A DNA stretch of 64,000 nucleotides from NCBI GenBank assembly GCA_021155965.1, contig JAJNBJ010000024.1, positions 1 through 64,000 of the forward strand. Direction: 5' to 3'. The notes under the pieces were generated by a model. That model was not told the origin of the DNA. It saw nothing but the letters and a program-made list of their open reading frames with translations, and did not search any database. Each line of letters begins with the position of its first letter. The first letter of the stretch is position 1. The stretch is from Flavipsychrobacter sp. Its GTDB lineage: Bacteria > Bacteroidota > Bacteroidia > Chitinophagales > Chitinophagaceae. A program made the translations under genes and the position numbers. Below, piece after piece: positions 46,219 to 54,278 of the stretch.

Positions 46219-46483
46219 AAATGACGTTTTATGATGTTATTTAACTTCTTGGATTTCGTTTAGAAAATGTTAATGCATCAAAATTACTTAAAAAGTTTTA
46301 AATATTCAACTTACAAAAGCGCATTAATTCATATTTAATACTGTTTTTCGGGATATGTGGAAAACTAAGGTTTGAATGGTGATGAATAGCGTTTCTCGTA
46401 TATACATGTTAATTTAAGAGAGTATTAACAGCTGTTGGCATAATAGTACTTCAGCATTTCTCTTAAAACCAAAATCATAACTC

Positions 46484-47269
46484 ATGAGAGCTAAATATTT
46501 TATTACTGCGGGTTTATTACTTGCAACGGTCTGCTGTCTTTTCTCCTGTTCAAAAAGCAATAATTCCAATAATCAAACCCAAAATGCCCAGGTTAGCATG
46601 CGCCTTACGGATGCTCCCGGTGACTATGATGCAGTCTACATAGATATTCAGCAGATAGTTTTTAAAGTAGCCGGCCGCGCCGAAGTAGTATTGATACCAA
46701 ACCGCCCGGGTATATACAACTTGTTAACCTTCAGGAACGGGCTTGATACTTTGCTGGTGAACGCAACAGTGCCGGCGGGAACCGTAGAACAGATAAGGCT
46801 TGTATTAGGCAGCAACAGTTCAATTGTTGTTGATGGTATCAGCTACCCCCTCAATACTCCATCTGCACAGGAAAGCGGGCTGAAACTGAATTTCCACACC
46901 ACACTTGATGTAAATGCATCCTATACCATTTGGCTGGATTTTGATGCCGGCAAATCAATACTGCAAACAGGTAGCGGGACTTATAAGCTGAAACCGGTGA
47001 TACGCGCCTACAGCGCTTTGACCAATGGCAGGATAGAGGGTTATGTATTGCCTGCTGCTGCCCTGGCCACGGTATATGCAATACAGGGAACAGATACTGC
47101 AGCCGCAATACCTAACAGCATAGATGGGCACTTTGTCATCAGTGGCCTGCCGCAAGGTTCTTACCAGCTTTTAGTAGAACCGGCGCTCACCGCTTACCTG
47201 TCCTACAGCACTACAGTAAACGTAAGTTTTGGCACCATCACTAATGTTGGGACTATCACATTGCCCTAG
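46484..47269 (+). CDS. DUF4382 lipoprotein
   Basis: This encodes 261 aa. The N-terminus MRAKYFITAGLLLATVCCLFSCSKSNNS is a lipoprotein signal with the lipobox Cys at about 22 followed by Ser-Lys. Residues 35-170 match the DUF4382 pattern (VSMRLTDAPGDYDAVYIDIQQI, PAGTVEQIRLVLGSNSSIVVDG, YTIWLDFDAGKSI). The C-terminal 75 residues form a carboxypeptidase-regulatory-like beta-sandwich (GRIEGYVLPAAA, FVISGLPQGSYQLLVEP). It is probably anchored to the outer membrane. The role of DUF4382 is not established. It is convergent with the receiver gene and shares its terminator. Confidence 0.9.
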   Translation: MRAKYFITAGLLLATVCCLFSCSKSNNSNNQTQNAQVSMRLTDAPGDYDAVYIDIQQIVFKVAGRAEVVLIPNRPGIYNLLTFRNGLDTLLVNATVPAGTVEQIRLVLGSNSSIVVDGISYPLNTPSAQESGLKLNFHTTLDVNASYTIWLDFDAGKSILQTGSGTYKLKPVIRAYSALTNGRIEGYVLPAAALATVYAIQGTDTAAAIPNSIDGHFVISGLPQGSYQLLVEPALTAYLSYSTTVNVSFGTITNVGTITLP

Positions 47270-47291
47270 GTATCACCAGCCTCTATATAAG

Positions 47292-47321
47292 AAAAATGCC
47301 TTCCAAATGGAAGGCATTTTT
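47292..47321. terminator. Bidirectional terminator between DUF4382 and CheY-like genes
   Basis: A 13-bp perfect stem (AAAAATGCCTTCC and its complement) with a 4-nt loop carries A/T runs on both flanks. It lies 22 bases after the DUF4382 stop and overlaps the stop of the convergent receiver gene at 47320. Confidence 0.85.
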
Positions 47322-47697
47322 AGTTTGTTGTTTTCTTTTGTATAAGCCGTTTCACAGTATCACGCAGTTCATCAACTATTATAGGTTTATGAAGAAAATA
47401 ATCTGCCCCCATCTGCATAGCATCTGCCATAGTATTTTTATTCTTCACCATTGACACAATAATAATTCCCAATGTCCTGTTTTGTTGGCTGCCCTTTAGT
47501 TTCGATATCAGTTCCATCCCGTCCATACGGGGCATTCGCAGGTCGGTGATAACAACATCATACATCGAATAATCCAGCAGTTCATATGCCTCCCTGCCAT
47601 CGGTTGCTGTAACAACATTATAGCCATCCTTATTCAGGATATATTGGATGGTTTTAAGCATTATCGTATCGTCATCTATTACAAGTATGTTTGGCAT
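47320..47697 (-). CDS. CheY-like response regulator
   Basis: This encodes 125 aa, one receiver: ILVIDDDTIMLKTI, phosphoacceptor in DVVITDLRMPRMDG, the T/S position in IIIVSMVKNK and Lys in FLHKPI. It has no output domain. It differs clearly from the paralogous pair at 35634 and 42008. The stop codon lies in the stem of the bidirectional terminator. A neighbouring kinase is not visible; partners may be the PAS kinases 4-7 kb away. Confidence 0.9.
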   Translation of the reverse strand: MPNILVIDDDTIMLKTIQYILNKDGYNVVTATDGREAYELLDYSMYDVVITDLRMPRMDGMELISKLKGSQQNRTLGIIIVSMVKNKNTMADAMQMGADYFLHKPIIVDELRDTVKRLIQKKTTN

Positions 47698-47756
47698 AGA
47701 GAATCACTATTGCGGTTGTGGAGTAAAGATAGGTAATAAATGCTACCGTGTGCGCG

Positions 47757-47822
47757 GCTTGTCTGCAAAAAACTCCCCTCCTGTGGTGAGCTTTTCATGA
47801 ACCATTAGGAGGGGACAGACGG
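47757..47822. repeat. Long-loop hairpin CCCCTCCT / AGGAGGGG
   Basis: Arms CCCCTCCT and AGGAGGGG, extended by GTCTG (47761) and CAGAC (47816) further out, give a long-loop stem similar in plan to repeat module beta. It opens a 978-base stretch (47698-48675) that has no credible gene. Confidence 0.5.
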
Positions 47823-47899
47823 CATGAGGCGAATGCCGAATAAAGTCAGGGGTGGTTGATTCGCTCATCCTATATCCTGAGATCCTTAAATCCTGCTCA

Positions 47900-48005
47900 A
47901 TTTTCGCGTTAAAAAAACAAATATTTAACAATCAAACCCACTGCCATAGCGGCTTTCAAAAAGTCAAAATGCCGTCACGGTACAGTTTCAGTACCGTCAA
48001 GGATC
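47900..48005. repeat. Modules gamma (diverged) and delta, copy at 47.9 kb
   Basis: CAATCAAACCCACTGCC and GGCTTTCAAAAAGTCAAAA are a diverged form of module gamma. Module delta follows: GTCACGGTACAGTTTCAGTA and CCGTCAAGGA (47974-48002), whose arms ACGGTAC and GTACCGT enclose a 7-nt loop. The same delta sequence, base for base, occurs at 61731-61760. Confidence 0.75.
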
Positions 48006-48104
48006 TTTTATTTTTTCACCCCAAAAACCTTGCAGAACTTTACTTGCCCGCCATAGCTTTTTTCAAGGCGAAGGAGGACATAGTATTGGCCCGCAACATA
48101 AGTG

Positions 48105-48191
48105 CTTTGCGAAATTCTTTGCGGACTCTGCGACCTTTGCGGTTAAACTTTAACGCGCTGAGCAAAAATCACACAGTCTTTACCCTTTGCG
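48105..48191. repeat. CTTTGCG heptad cluster
   Basis: CTTTGCG occurs at 48105, 48117, 48135 and 48185, with a CTCTGCG variant at 48126. It corresponds to the clusters at 3390-3424 and 54188-54244. Confidence 0.7.
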
Positions 48192-48217
48192 GTAAGTGGT
48201 TAACAAAAAAGCGGTGT

Positions 48218-48330
48218 TATTGATAATCAATCACTAAGTGCGCAAACAATGTGCAAAAAGTGCGCAAATAAAAATATGCAGAAACTATGAAAATCAATGA
48301 AATATACATACCACTGTTGTTACAAAAAAA
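48218..48330. repeat. Module epsilon, copy 2: palindrome plus three 11-bp-phased TGYGCAAA
   Basis: ATTGATAATCAAT is followed by TGCGCAAA at 48239, TGTGCAAA at 48250 and TGCGCAAA at 48261, again exactly 11 bp apart, and about 50 bases later TGTTGTTACAAAAAAAAA. The layout matches the copy at 3572. From 48330 to 48675 I see nothing further apart from a 28-codon frame that overlaps the coaBC start. Confidence 0.75.
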
Positions 48331-48675
48331 AATTGCACACTCCTTTGCCAACGATGTTTCACCCACCGTTCTCAATAGTCGTAGTTTTTTTGACAGCCAT
48401 AGTTTTAACGACGGCCATAGCTTTTTCAGCGAAGGAGGGCATTCCGGGGCACAGATTATATGTTCAGCCACGACCTCTCAAAATTCCTTCGTAACTTGCA
48501 TTAGTGATGATGACAAAATAAATGTTACTAAATGGCGCAGTTATTTTTCTTTTTTTCAAGGAATAAAAGCTGCGAATATCAGGCATATTTAAAGATTTTA
48601 TGACATAGAAAAAATGGAAAAGAACAAGCCAGTTAATAATACTTATTGGGTCATCGCCACTAAATTTTCAGAACC

Positions 48676-49884
48676 ATGTCTTTGCAGGGTAAAAAAATAG
48701 TATTGGCGGTAACCGGCAGCATTGCTGCTTATAAAACACCACACTTCGTGCGCCTGCTTATTAAAGCCGGGGCAGAGGTCAGGGTGCTGATAACTGATTC
48801 GGCTACCCAGTTTGTTACCCCACTCTCTCTTTCTACCGTTTCCAAACACACGGTTTTAGGCAATCTTACTGAAGGAGATAACTGGAATAATCATGTAGAA
48901 CTTGGCCTGTGGGCTGATGCAATGGTGATAGCCCCATGCTCAGCAAATACTTTAGGTAAATTATCTAATGGGCTGTGCGACAATCTGGTATGCGCAGTTT
49001 ACCTTTCTGCACGTTGCCCCGTATTTATCGCCCCTGCAATGGATGAGGATATGTGGCTGCATGCATCTACCCAGGCTAATATTCTGAAGGTAAGAGGGGT
49101 TGGCAACCAGGTAATACCGGTAGCGCATGGCGAGCTTGCCAGCGGCCTGGTAGGTGAAGGCAGGATGGCGGAACCGGAAGATATAGTAAATTTTCTTACA
49201 CTTTTTTTTTCGGCAAATAAGCCCCTGGAGGGTGTAAAAGCACTTGTTACAGCCGGGCCTACTTATGAACAGATAGACCCTGTACGGTTCATTGGCAACT
49301 ACTCCTCGGGCAAAATGGGCATTGCAATTGCCGAAGCGCTGGCTGATAAAGGCGCCCAGGTAACCCTTGTGTTAGGTCCGTCGAACGAGCGCACTTTCCA
49401 TGCAAATATTACTACCGTGCATGTGCATAGTGCAGCGGATATGTATAGTGCCTGCACCGAAACTTATAAGGAGGCTAAAATAGCAGTACTGGCCGCTGCA
49501 GTGGCTGATTACCGTCCGGCTGAGACAGCTACCGAGAAAATAAAGAAAAAAGAGGTGGAACTGGACCTGAAACTTGTAAAGACCAATGATATTCTGGCTA
49601 TGCTTGGCAAAATAAAACAGCCCTGGCAAACGTTAGTAGGTTTTGCATTGGAGACCAATAACGAGCTGGAAAATGCCAAAGAAAAACTACAGGCAAAAAA
49701 TGCGGATATGATCGTGCTTAACTCACTGAAGGATGAAGGGGCCGGTTTTGGTGTGGATACTAATAAGATCACAATAATCACCCGTGAAAAACAATCGGGC
49801 CTGCCATTGCAAAGTAAGACAGATGCCGCAAAAGCTATTGTTGACCATATTTTAGAAATGACTCATGCTGAAACGACTGCTTAG
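48676..49884 (+). CDS. coaBC: Bifunctional phosphopantothenoylcysteine decarboxylase / synthase
   Basis: This encodes 402 aa. The CoaC half (1-185) decarboxylates phosphopantothenoylcysteine: FMN-binding GSIAAYKTPHFVRLL, the catalytic His in NWNNHVEL, SANTLGKLSNGLCDNL and the PAMDEDMW motif. The CoaB half (195-400) joins cysteine to phosphopantothenate: VTAGPTYEQIDPVRFIGNYSSGKMG, AAAVADYRP, EKIKKK and KTNDIL. Both steps make coenzyme A in the cytoplasm. The gene overlaps the next (DUF4835) by 20 bases, and DUF4296 follows; this order is familiar from Bacteroidota genomes. Confidence 0.96.
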   Translation: MSLQGKKIVLAVTGSIAAYKTPHFVRLLIKAGAEVRVLITDSATQFVTPLSLSTVSKHTVLGNLTEGDNWNNHVELGLWADAMVIAPCSANTLGKLSNGLCDNLVCAVYLSARCPVFIAPAMDEDMWLHASTQANILKVRGVGNQVIPVAHGELASGLVGEGRMAEPEDIVNFLTLFFSANKPLEGVKALVTAGPTYEQIDPVRFIGNYSSGKMGIAIAEALADKGAQVTLVLGPSNERTFHANITTVHVHSAADMYSACTETYKEAKIAVLAAAVADYRPAETATEKIKKKEVELDLKLVKTNDILAMLGKIKQPWQTLVGFALETNNELENAKEKLQAKNADMIVLNSLKDEGAGFGVDTNKITIITREKQSGLPLQSKTDAAKAIVDHILEMTHAETTA

Positions 49885-50785
49885 GATTTTACTGATAGGA
49901 TGGAGCGTAACCAGCCAGGCGCAGGAGTTTAACTGCAAAGTAACCGTGCGCCATGATAAGATAAACAATGTGGACAATGCCGTATTCACCGGCATGGAGA
50001 AGTCGCTGAACGAGTTCATCAACAACCGTAAATGGAGCCCGGATGACTTTGCCGCAACCGAAAAAATAGACTGCAACATCCTGCTGAATGTTACCGGCAA
50101 TAATGTTGGCGGCAACCCGGATGCCTATAGTGCCACCCTGAACATACAGGCTACAAGACCGGTTTATAATGCAAGCTACACTACCAACATCATCAATTTT
50201 ATAGACAAGGATATCGTATTTCAGTATTCTCTTGCTATCCCTTTGTATTTTGATGATAACCAGGTTGTCGGAACTGTACCGCTGGCATCCAACCTGTCGG
50301 CTGTTGTTGCATTTTATGCCTATATAGTACTGGCGCTGGACTACGACAGCTTTTCACCCAATGGTGGCACCAACTTTCTTAAAAAGGCACAAAATGTAGT
50401 GAACAATGCCCCTGAGGGCAAAGGAATAAGCGGCTGGAAAGCTATGGAAAGCAATAAGAACCGCTATTGGCTTGCCGATCAGCTGCTGAGTCCGCGCTTT
50501 TCTGAAGTGCGCAACTTCTGGTATATGATGCACCGGGAAGGGCTTGACAGCATGACGCAAAAGCCAGCCGATGCGCGCGGCAAAATACTGACCAACCTGA
50601 GAAAACTGTATAACGTGAACAGGGAAAATCCTAACTCTATTTTACTGCAATTCTTCTTTAATGCAAAAACCGATGAAATGCAGCATTTTCTCGCGCAAGC
50701 CCCCAAACAGGAGCGTGCGCAATATATAACCCTGCTTACTGCAATGGATGTGCCTAATGCTGCTAAATACAATGCTTACAGGTGA
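49865..50785 (+). CDS. DUF4835 family protein
   Basis: This encodes 306 aa with an N-terminal signal (LLRILLIGWSVTSQAQEFNCKV). The family text is clear: VTVRHDKINNVDNAVFTGMEKSLNEFINNRKW, then ATRPVYNASYTTNIINFIDKDIVFQYS and NLSAVVAFYAYIVLALDYDSFSPNGG. DUF4835 proteins are periplasmic or outer-membrane-associated in Bacteroidota and usually sit beside coaBC; their function is not known to me. The start overlaps the end of coaBC by 20 bases, so translation is coupled. Confidence 0.93.
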   Translation: MLKRLLRILLIGWSVTSQAQEFNCKVTVRHDKINNVDNAVFTGMEKSLNEFINNRKWSPDDFAATEKIDCNILLNVTGNNVGGNPDAYSATLNIQATRPVYNASYTTNIINFIDKDIVFQYSLAIPLYFDDNQVVGTVPLASNLSAVVAFYAYIVLALDYDSFSPNGGTNFLKKAQNVVNNAPEGKGISGWKAMESNKNRYWLADQLLSPRFSEVRNFWYMMHREGLDSMTQKPADARGKILTNLRKLYNVNRENPNSILLQFFFNAKTDEMQHFLAQAPKQERAQYITLLTAMDVPNAAKYNAYR

Positions 50786-51213
50786 TGCGGCAATTCGATA
50801 ATCCGACAATTCGGCAAGGTAGAAATTTGGTTATCATAGCCCTGGTTGGGTTGTGGTTAGCTACAGGATGTGAAGACAAAAGTAAGCACCTGCCTTCGGA
50901 CGTTATGGAGAAAGTGCTGACCGATATAACACTGGCGGAAGGATATGCTACATTGATACGGGATAGTTTACATCCTCCGGGAACGAAGAATTACGATTCA
51001 CTCGGAGTGCTATACAAACATGTTTTTGCCCATTATAAAATAACAGAGAAACAATTTAATGAAAGCCTTAAATGGTACAGGGACCACCCAAATGAGCTGG
51101 ATAGTATTTTTACACGCATGCAGGTTGTGATCACGCAGAAAAGCCCGCCGGTTAAACAAACCGCGCCACAAATACCACCACCAATGCCATCGTTGCCGGC
51201 ACCGGTTAATTAA
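50785..51213 (+). CDS. DUF4296 lipoprotein
   Basis: I start at the ATG at 50785, which shares one base with the preceding stop (TGATG); a GTG at 50782 is the alternative. The 142 aa carry a lipobox-like signal (VIIALVGLWLATGCEDKS) and the DUF4296 pattern LPSDVMEKVLTDITLAEGYA, then YKHVFAHYKITEKQFNESLKWY and PNELDSIFTRM. The C-terminal 25 residues are Pro-rich. It is probably an outer-membrane or periplasmic lipoprotein of unknown role, in operon with DUF4835 and coaBC. It is convergent with the aminotransferase gene, whose stop begins at the next base (51214). Confidence 0.88.
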   Translation: MRQFDNPTIRQGRNLVIIALVGLWLATGCEDKSKHLPSDVMEKVLTDITLAEGYATLIRDSLHPPGTKNYDSLGVLYKHVFAHYKITEKQFNESLKWYRDHPNELDSIFTRMQVVITQKSPPVKQTAPQIPPPMPSLPAPVN

Positions 51214-52404
51214 TTATTGCAGCTTTGCCAGGGCAGGTGCGATCCGCTCCATTGCCTCCATAAGATTGGTCATAGATGTGGCGAAAGAGATACGTATGCA
51301 ATTGTTATCGCCAAAGGCGCTGCCGCATACTGTAGCCACATGGGCCTCGTGCAGCAGGTACATGCTCAGGTCTGAGTCGTCATTAATTACATGCTCTCCG
51401 TTTTTCTTGCCAAAAAATGAGCTGATATCAGGGAAAGCATAGAATGCGCCCTGTGGATTATTGCTTTTTACCCCTGGCATTTTCTTAAGCGCACCTATTA
51501 TGTAGTCGCGCCGCTGTCTGAAAGCTTCCACCATTTTATGGGTGGGCGCAAGGTCTTCGCACATAGCCGCAATAGACGCCCTTTGCGCTATGGAATTAGT
51601 GCCGGAAGTAACCTGTCCCTGCAGCTTTTCACAAGCCTGTACCAACTCGCGGGGGGCAGCCATATAGCCTATCCTCCAACCCGTCATGGAAAACCCTTTA
51701 GCCATCCCGTTTATCAGCACCACCCTGTTCCTCAGTTCTTCAAACTGGGCTATGCTTTCATGACGGCCTGTATAGTTGATGTACTCATATATCTCGTCAC
51801 TTATAATGGTTACCTGTGGGTGCCTCTTGAATACTTCTGCCAACCCTTCCAGTTCCTCACGTGTATAAAAGCTGCCTGTGGGATTACAGGGAGATGAATA
51901 AATAAAAAGCTTGGTATTAGGTGATATGTTTGCCTCTAGTTGTTCGGGCGTCAATTTAAACTCTGTATCTATCCCGCAATGGATGGTCTTTACTATGCCG
52001 CCAGCCAACTGTACCTGCGCAGCATAAGTTACCCAATATGGTGTTGGTATCAATACCTCGTCACCAGGATTAACAAGGCACATAATAGCATTATACAACG
52101 ATTGCTTGGCGCCTGTAGATACCATTATCTCGCTGGTTGCATAGGTAAGATTGTTATCCCTTTTCAACTTTAAACTGATCGCTTCCAGCAGGTCGGCAAA
52201 GCCAACCACCGGGGTATATTTAGTATATCCATCGTTCAGCGCTTTAACTGCGGCATTGCAAATATGTTCCGGGGTCCTGAAGTCGGGTTCGCCGAGGCTG
52301 AGGTCTATGATGTTGATGCCTTTTGCTTTCAATTCGCGGCTCAACTTCGCCATTTTTATCGTCTGGGGCTCTATTACTGAATTTAACCGTTGTGCTAGCT
52401 GCAT
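51214..52404 (-). CDS. Pyridoxal-phosphate aspartate aminotransferase
   Basis: This encodes 396 aa of fold type I. Visible are LSLGEPDFRTPEHI near the N-terminus, STGAKQSLYNAIMCLVNPGDEV, PTPYWVTY, YSSPCNPTGSFY, ISDEIYEYINY and the PLP lysine in NGMAKGFSMTGWRIGY (about residue 235). These are the class Ib aspartate aminotransferase signatures; this group interconverts aspartate/oxaloacetate and glutamate/oxoglutarate, and some members also accept prephenate. An exact -7 element (52429-52436) lies 24 bases upstream. Confidence 0.93.
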   Translation of the reverse strand: MQLAQRLNSVIEPQTIKMAKLSRELKAKGINIIDLSLGEPDFRTPEHICNAAVKALNDGYTKYTPVVGFADLLEAISLKLKRDNNLTYATSEIMVSTGAKQSLYNAIMCLVNPGDEVLIPTPYWVTYAAQVQLAGGIVKTIHCGIDTEFKLTPEQLEANISPNTKLFIYSSPCNPTGSFYTREELEGLAEVFKRHPQVTIISDEIYEYINYTGRHESIAQFEELRNRVVLINGMAKGFSMTGWRIGYMAAPRELVQACEKLQGQVTSGTNSIAQRASIAAMCEDLAPTHKMVEAFRQRRDYIIGALKKMPGVKSNNPQGAFYAFPDISSFFGKKNGEHVINDDSDLSMYLLHEAHVATVCGSAFGDNNCIRISFATSMTNLMEAMERIAPALAKLQ

Positions 52405-52428
52405 TCTTCTCTAAGGTGTTGGCTGCTA

Positions 52429-52436
52429 CAAATATA
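52429..52436 (-). promoter_or_regulatory. -7 element of the aminotransferase gene
   Basis: TATATTTG on the minus strand, an exact TAnnTTTG, 24 bases before the ATG at 52404. Confidence 0.5.
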
Positions 52437-52593
52437 GGCAAATTATTTTTTATGGGTATTTTAGAGACAGAAAACTAGAAAAATAAGTAAGGGTACAGGG
52501 GTATATGAGATAAAGGCTACTCATAATCGGCAATATGTATGCAAATTATAAATAACCTTTAAAACGAAGTATTCCTATAGTAACTTTATGAAA

Positions 52594-52836
52594 TTATGCC
52601 AGGATGCAAGGCTCCAACTCCCTGACAGCCTTTTGTGCCCTCAGCTCTATTTCGCCAAAAACCCTGATATTTTGAGGAATACCGCTGGTAATAGCAGCAT
52701 CAGCCAGCCTCATCTCTTTGATTCGGTTAATATCATTCAGGATAGTACCTGGCGTACGGAAATAAGTAAAGGTTTCCATATCCCTGGTAACATTGAATTC
52801 AAGCAATTCATCGATTGTAAAAGAGACATTTTTCAT
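52594..52836 (-). CDS. Small hypothetical protein
   Basis: This encodes 80 aa (MKNVSFTIDELLEFNVTRD...), mostly helical by composition and acidic, with no signal peptide and no recognised domain. Codon use looks coding, and the frame spans most of the gap between the aminotransferase promoter and the AT-rich region at 52840-53057. I cannot assign a family. It could be a small regulatory or adaptor protein linked to the neighbouring receiver; that is a guess from position only. Confidence 0.45.
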   Translation of the reverse strand: MKNVSFTIDELLEFNVTRDMETFTYFRTPGTILNDINRIKEMRLADAAITSGIPQNIRVFGEIELRAQKAVRELEPCILA

Positions 52837-52999
52837 TGCGTATAAAAGATTTGTTTGAGTAAGTTCCTTTTGCGTGGAATAAATGTAGAACCCTTTTAAG
52901 TAATAACTCTTTATAATCTTTTAAAGCAATTGTTATTTGCGAAACAACAACTTAACCAATTGTTATTGACAACAAATCGTTAACCGCTTGTTTGCAAAA

Positions 53000-53017
53000 T
53001 ACCGTTGTTTAACGGTT
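53000..53017. promoter_or_regulatory. Imperfect copy of the TACCGTTA palindrome
   Basis: TACCGTTG-TT-TAACGGTT matches the 44123 site at 16 of 18 positions. It lies in an AT-rich region (52840-53057) with several AATTGTTATT repeats, upstream of the 80-aa gene and just past the stop of the receiver at 53058. Confidence 0.35.
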
Positions 53018-53057
53018 GGTAAATTCAATTATTATCTTACGATTAAGGCTGAATTGG

Positions 53058-53516
53058 CTATAGTGGCTGAAAAGAGAGGTCTTTGATCTCGGGCAATTCC
53101 ACAACATTGAACCAGTAATCAACGAAGGCATCAATTGTCTTGGCAGTCAGTTCGCTGTTATGGGGCTTAATGATAAAAGAATTAACGCCTAGCTGGTAGC
53201 TTTCATTAATGTCTTTCGGGAACATGTTGCCACTGATCATAACTACAGGTATAAAGCTGAATAATGGGTGCTGTTTCACCTGCCTGAGCGCTTCAATACC
53301 GCTTACAGAGGGTATGTTCTTATCCAGAAGTATAAGCCGTGGCAGTAGCTGATTGTTTTCTATGCAATTTTGCAGATATGGCACCACATCATTAGCCACT
53401 GTTAGAAACCTGAGCCCGATATTGTACCCCCTGTCAGAAAAGAAAGTCTGGGTAAAATAACGGTCATCTTCGTCATCCTCGAGCATAAGGATGTAAGGGT
53501 ATTCTTGATCCATCAT
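53058..53516 (-). CDS. Response regulator, Rcp1-like
   Basis: This encodes 152 aa. The receiver has the acidic pair LMLEDDEDDRYFTQTFF, the phosphoacceptor in RLILLDKNIPSVSG, Ser in VVMISGNMF and Lys in FIIKPH. KNIPSVSG in place of xMPxxxG is a slight departure but typical of this subgroup. The C-terminus (VDYWFNVVELPEI) resembles the kinase-partnered Rcp1 tail. It is not adjacent to a kinase gene; engB begins upstream on the same strand and ends 36 bases before this start. Confidence 0.88.
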   Translation of the reverse strand: MMDQEYPYILMLEDDEDDRYFTQTFFSDRGYNIGLRFLTVANDVVPYLQNCIENNQLLPRLILLDKNIPSVSGIEALRQVKQHPLFSFIPVVMISGNMFPKDINESYQLGVNSFIIKPHNSELTAKTIDAFVDYWFNVVELPEIKDLSFQPL

Positions 53517-53552
53517 ATGATTTCTATGTACAAACTGTTTTACACATAAAAA

Positions 53553-54173
53553 TCATTCCACGGCCTTTTTTTGTGTTGTAAAGTCGTTATTTAGTTCCCC
53601 GATATATGCCAATATCTCCTTACGCCCAAGGAACTTAACTGCGCTGGTCATAAAGCTGCGGGGAATGAATTCCCATTCCTTCTTCATAGCCTCAATGAAC
53701 TGCCGTGAATTTTTGGAAGCTTCCCGCTGAGTGGTTTTATCAGCTTTTGTAAATACCATATTGAAGGGAATACCCCACTCTCCCAGTTTCCGGAGAAATG
53801 CGAGGTCAATATTCTGTGGTTCATGGCGGCTATCTATGAGTACAAACACCGTAACAAGATTTTCCCGTTTTCTAAGGTAATTCTCAATCATTTTCTCCCA
53901 TTTTGCACGCTGTGATTGTGACACTTTAGCAAAGCCATAGCCAGGGAGATCTACTATATAGAAATTATTATTTATAATAAAATGGTTGATCATTTGCGTC
54001 TTGCCGGGGGTATTGGATGTTTTGGCAAGCTTTGTTTTGCCTGTGATCATATTGATAAGGGATGATTTGCCCACATTGGAACGGCCGATGAAAGCATATT
54101 CAGGCTTATCAGTTTTGGGGCAGCCATCCACATTGGGGCTGCTTATGAGGTATTCTGCTTTAGTGATATCCAT
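53553..54173 (-). CDS. engB: Ribosome biogenesis GTP-binding protein EngB/YsxC
   Basis: This encodes 206 aa. All GTPase boxes are visible: G1 GRSNVGKSSL (30-39), G2 with SNTPGKT, G3 DLPGYGFAKV, G4 VFTKADKTT and the G5-like MTSAVKF. The length is normal for the family. EngB is essential in several bacteria for 50S subunit assembly. A divergent gene (menG) starts 105 bases away; the shared region holds the CTTTGCG hairpin. Confidence 0.95.
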   Translation of the reverse strand: MDITKAEYLISSPNVDGCPKTDKPEYAFIGRSNVGKSSLINMITGKTKLAKTSNTPGKTQMINHFIINNNFYIVDLPGYGFAKVSQSQRAKWEKMIENYLRKRENLVTVFVLIDSRHEPQNIDLAFLRKLGEWGIPFNMVFTKADKTTQREASKNSRQFIEAMKKEWEFIPRSFMTSAVKFLGRKEILAYIGELNNDFTTQKKAVE

Positions 54174-54187
54174 TTTAAAAAGCCTCC

Positions 54188-54244
54188 CGCAAAGGCGCCA
54201 AGACGCAAAGAAACTACAATATTCCGCGCCTTTGCGTCTTTGCG
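54188..54244. repeat. Inverted CTTTGCG/CGCAAAG hairpin between engB and menG
   Basis: CGCAAAG occurs at 54188 and 54204 and CTTTGCG at 54230 and 54238. The arms AAGACGCAAAG (54200-54210) and CTTTGCGTCTT (54230-54240) form an 11-bp perfect stem with a 19-nt loop. It lies in the divergent promoter region. Confidence 0.75.
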
Positions 54245-54265
54245 TGAAACATTTGACTTAAACCG

Positions 54266-54273
54266 TATTTTTG
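54266..54273 (+). promoter_or_regulatory. -7 element of menG
   Basis: TATTTTTG, an exact TAnnTTTG, ends 5 bases before the ATG at 54279. Initiation would be close to the start codon, implying a leaderless or almost leaderless message. Confidence 0.5.
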
Positions 54274-54278
54274 CACTA

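Noticed and set aside
47852-48592. Several 65-123-codon frames in the 47.7-48.7 kb gap
   Set aside because: They consist of repeat modules gamma, delta, epsilon and CTTTGCG heptads, and change frame where copies are compared. No conserved protein text.
48614-48700. 28-codon frame MEKNKPVNNTYWVIATKF ahead of and overlapping coaBC
   Set aside because: It starts well after a plausible ATG but has no homologue I recognise; overlaps the coaBC start in another frame. A leader peptide cannot be shown from sequence alone.
54188-54244. CTTTGCG hairpin as a shared terminator
   Set aside because: It lies upstream of both divergent genes and not downstream of either, and lacks a T-run.
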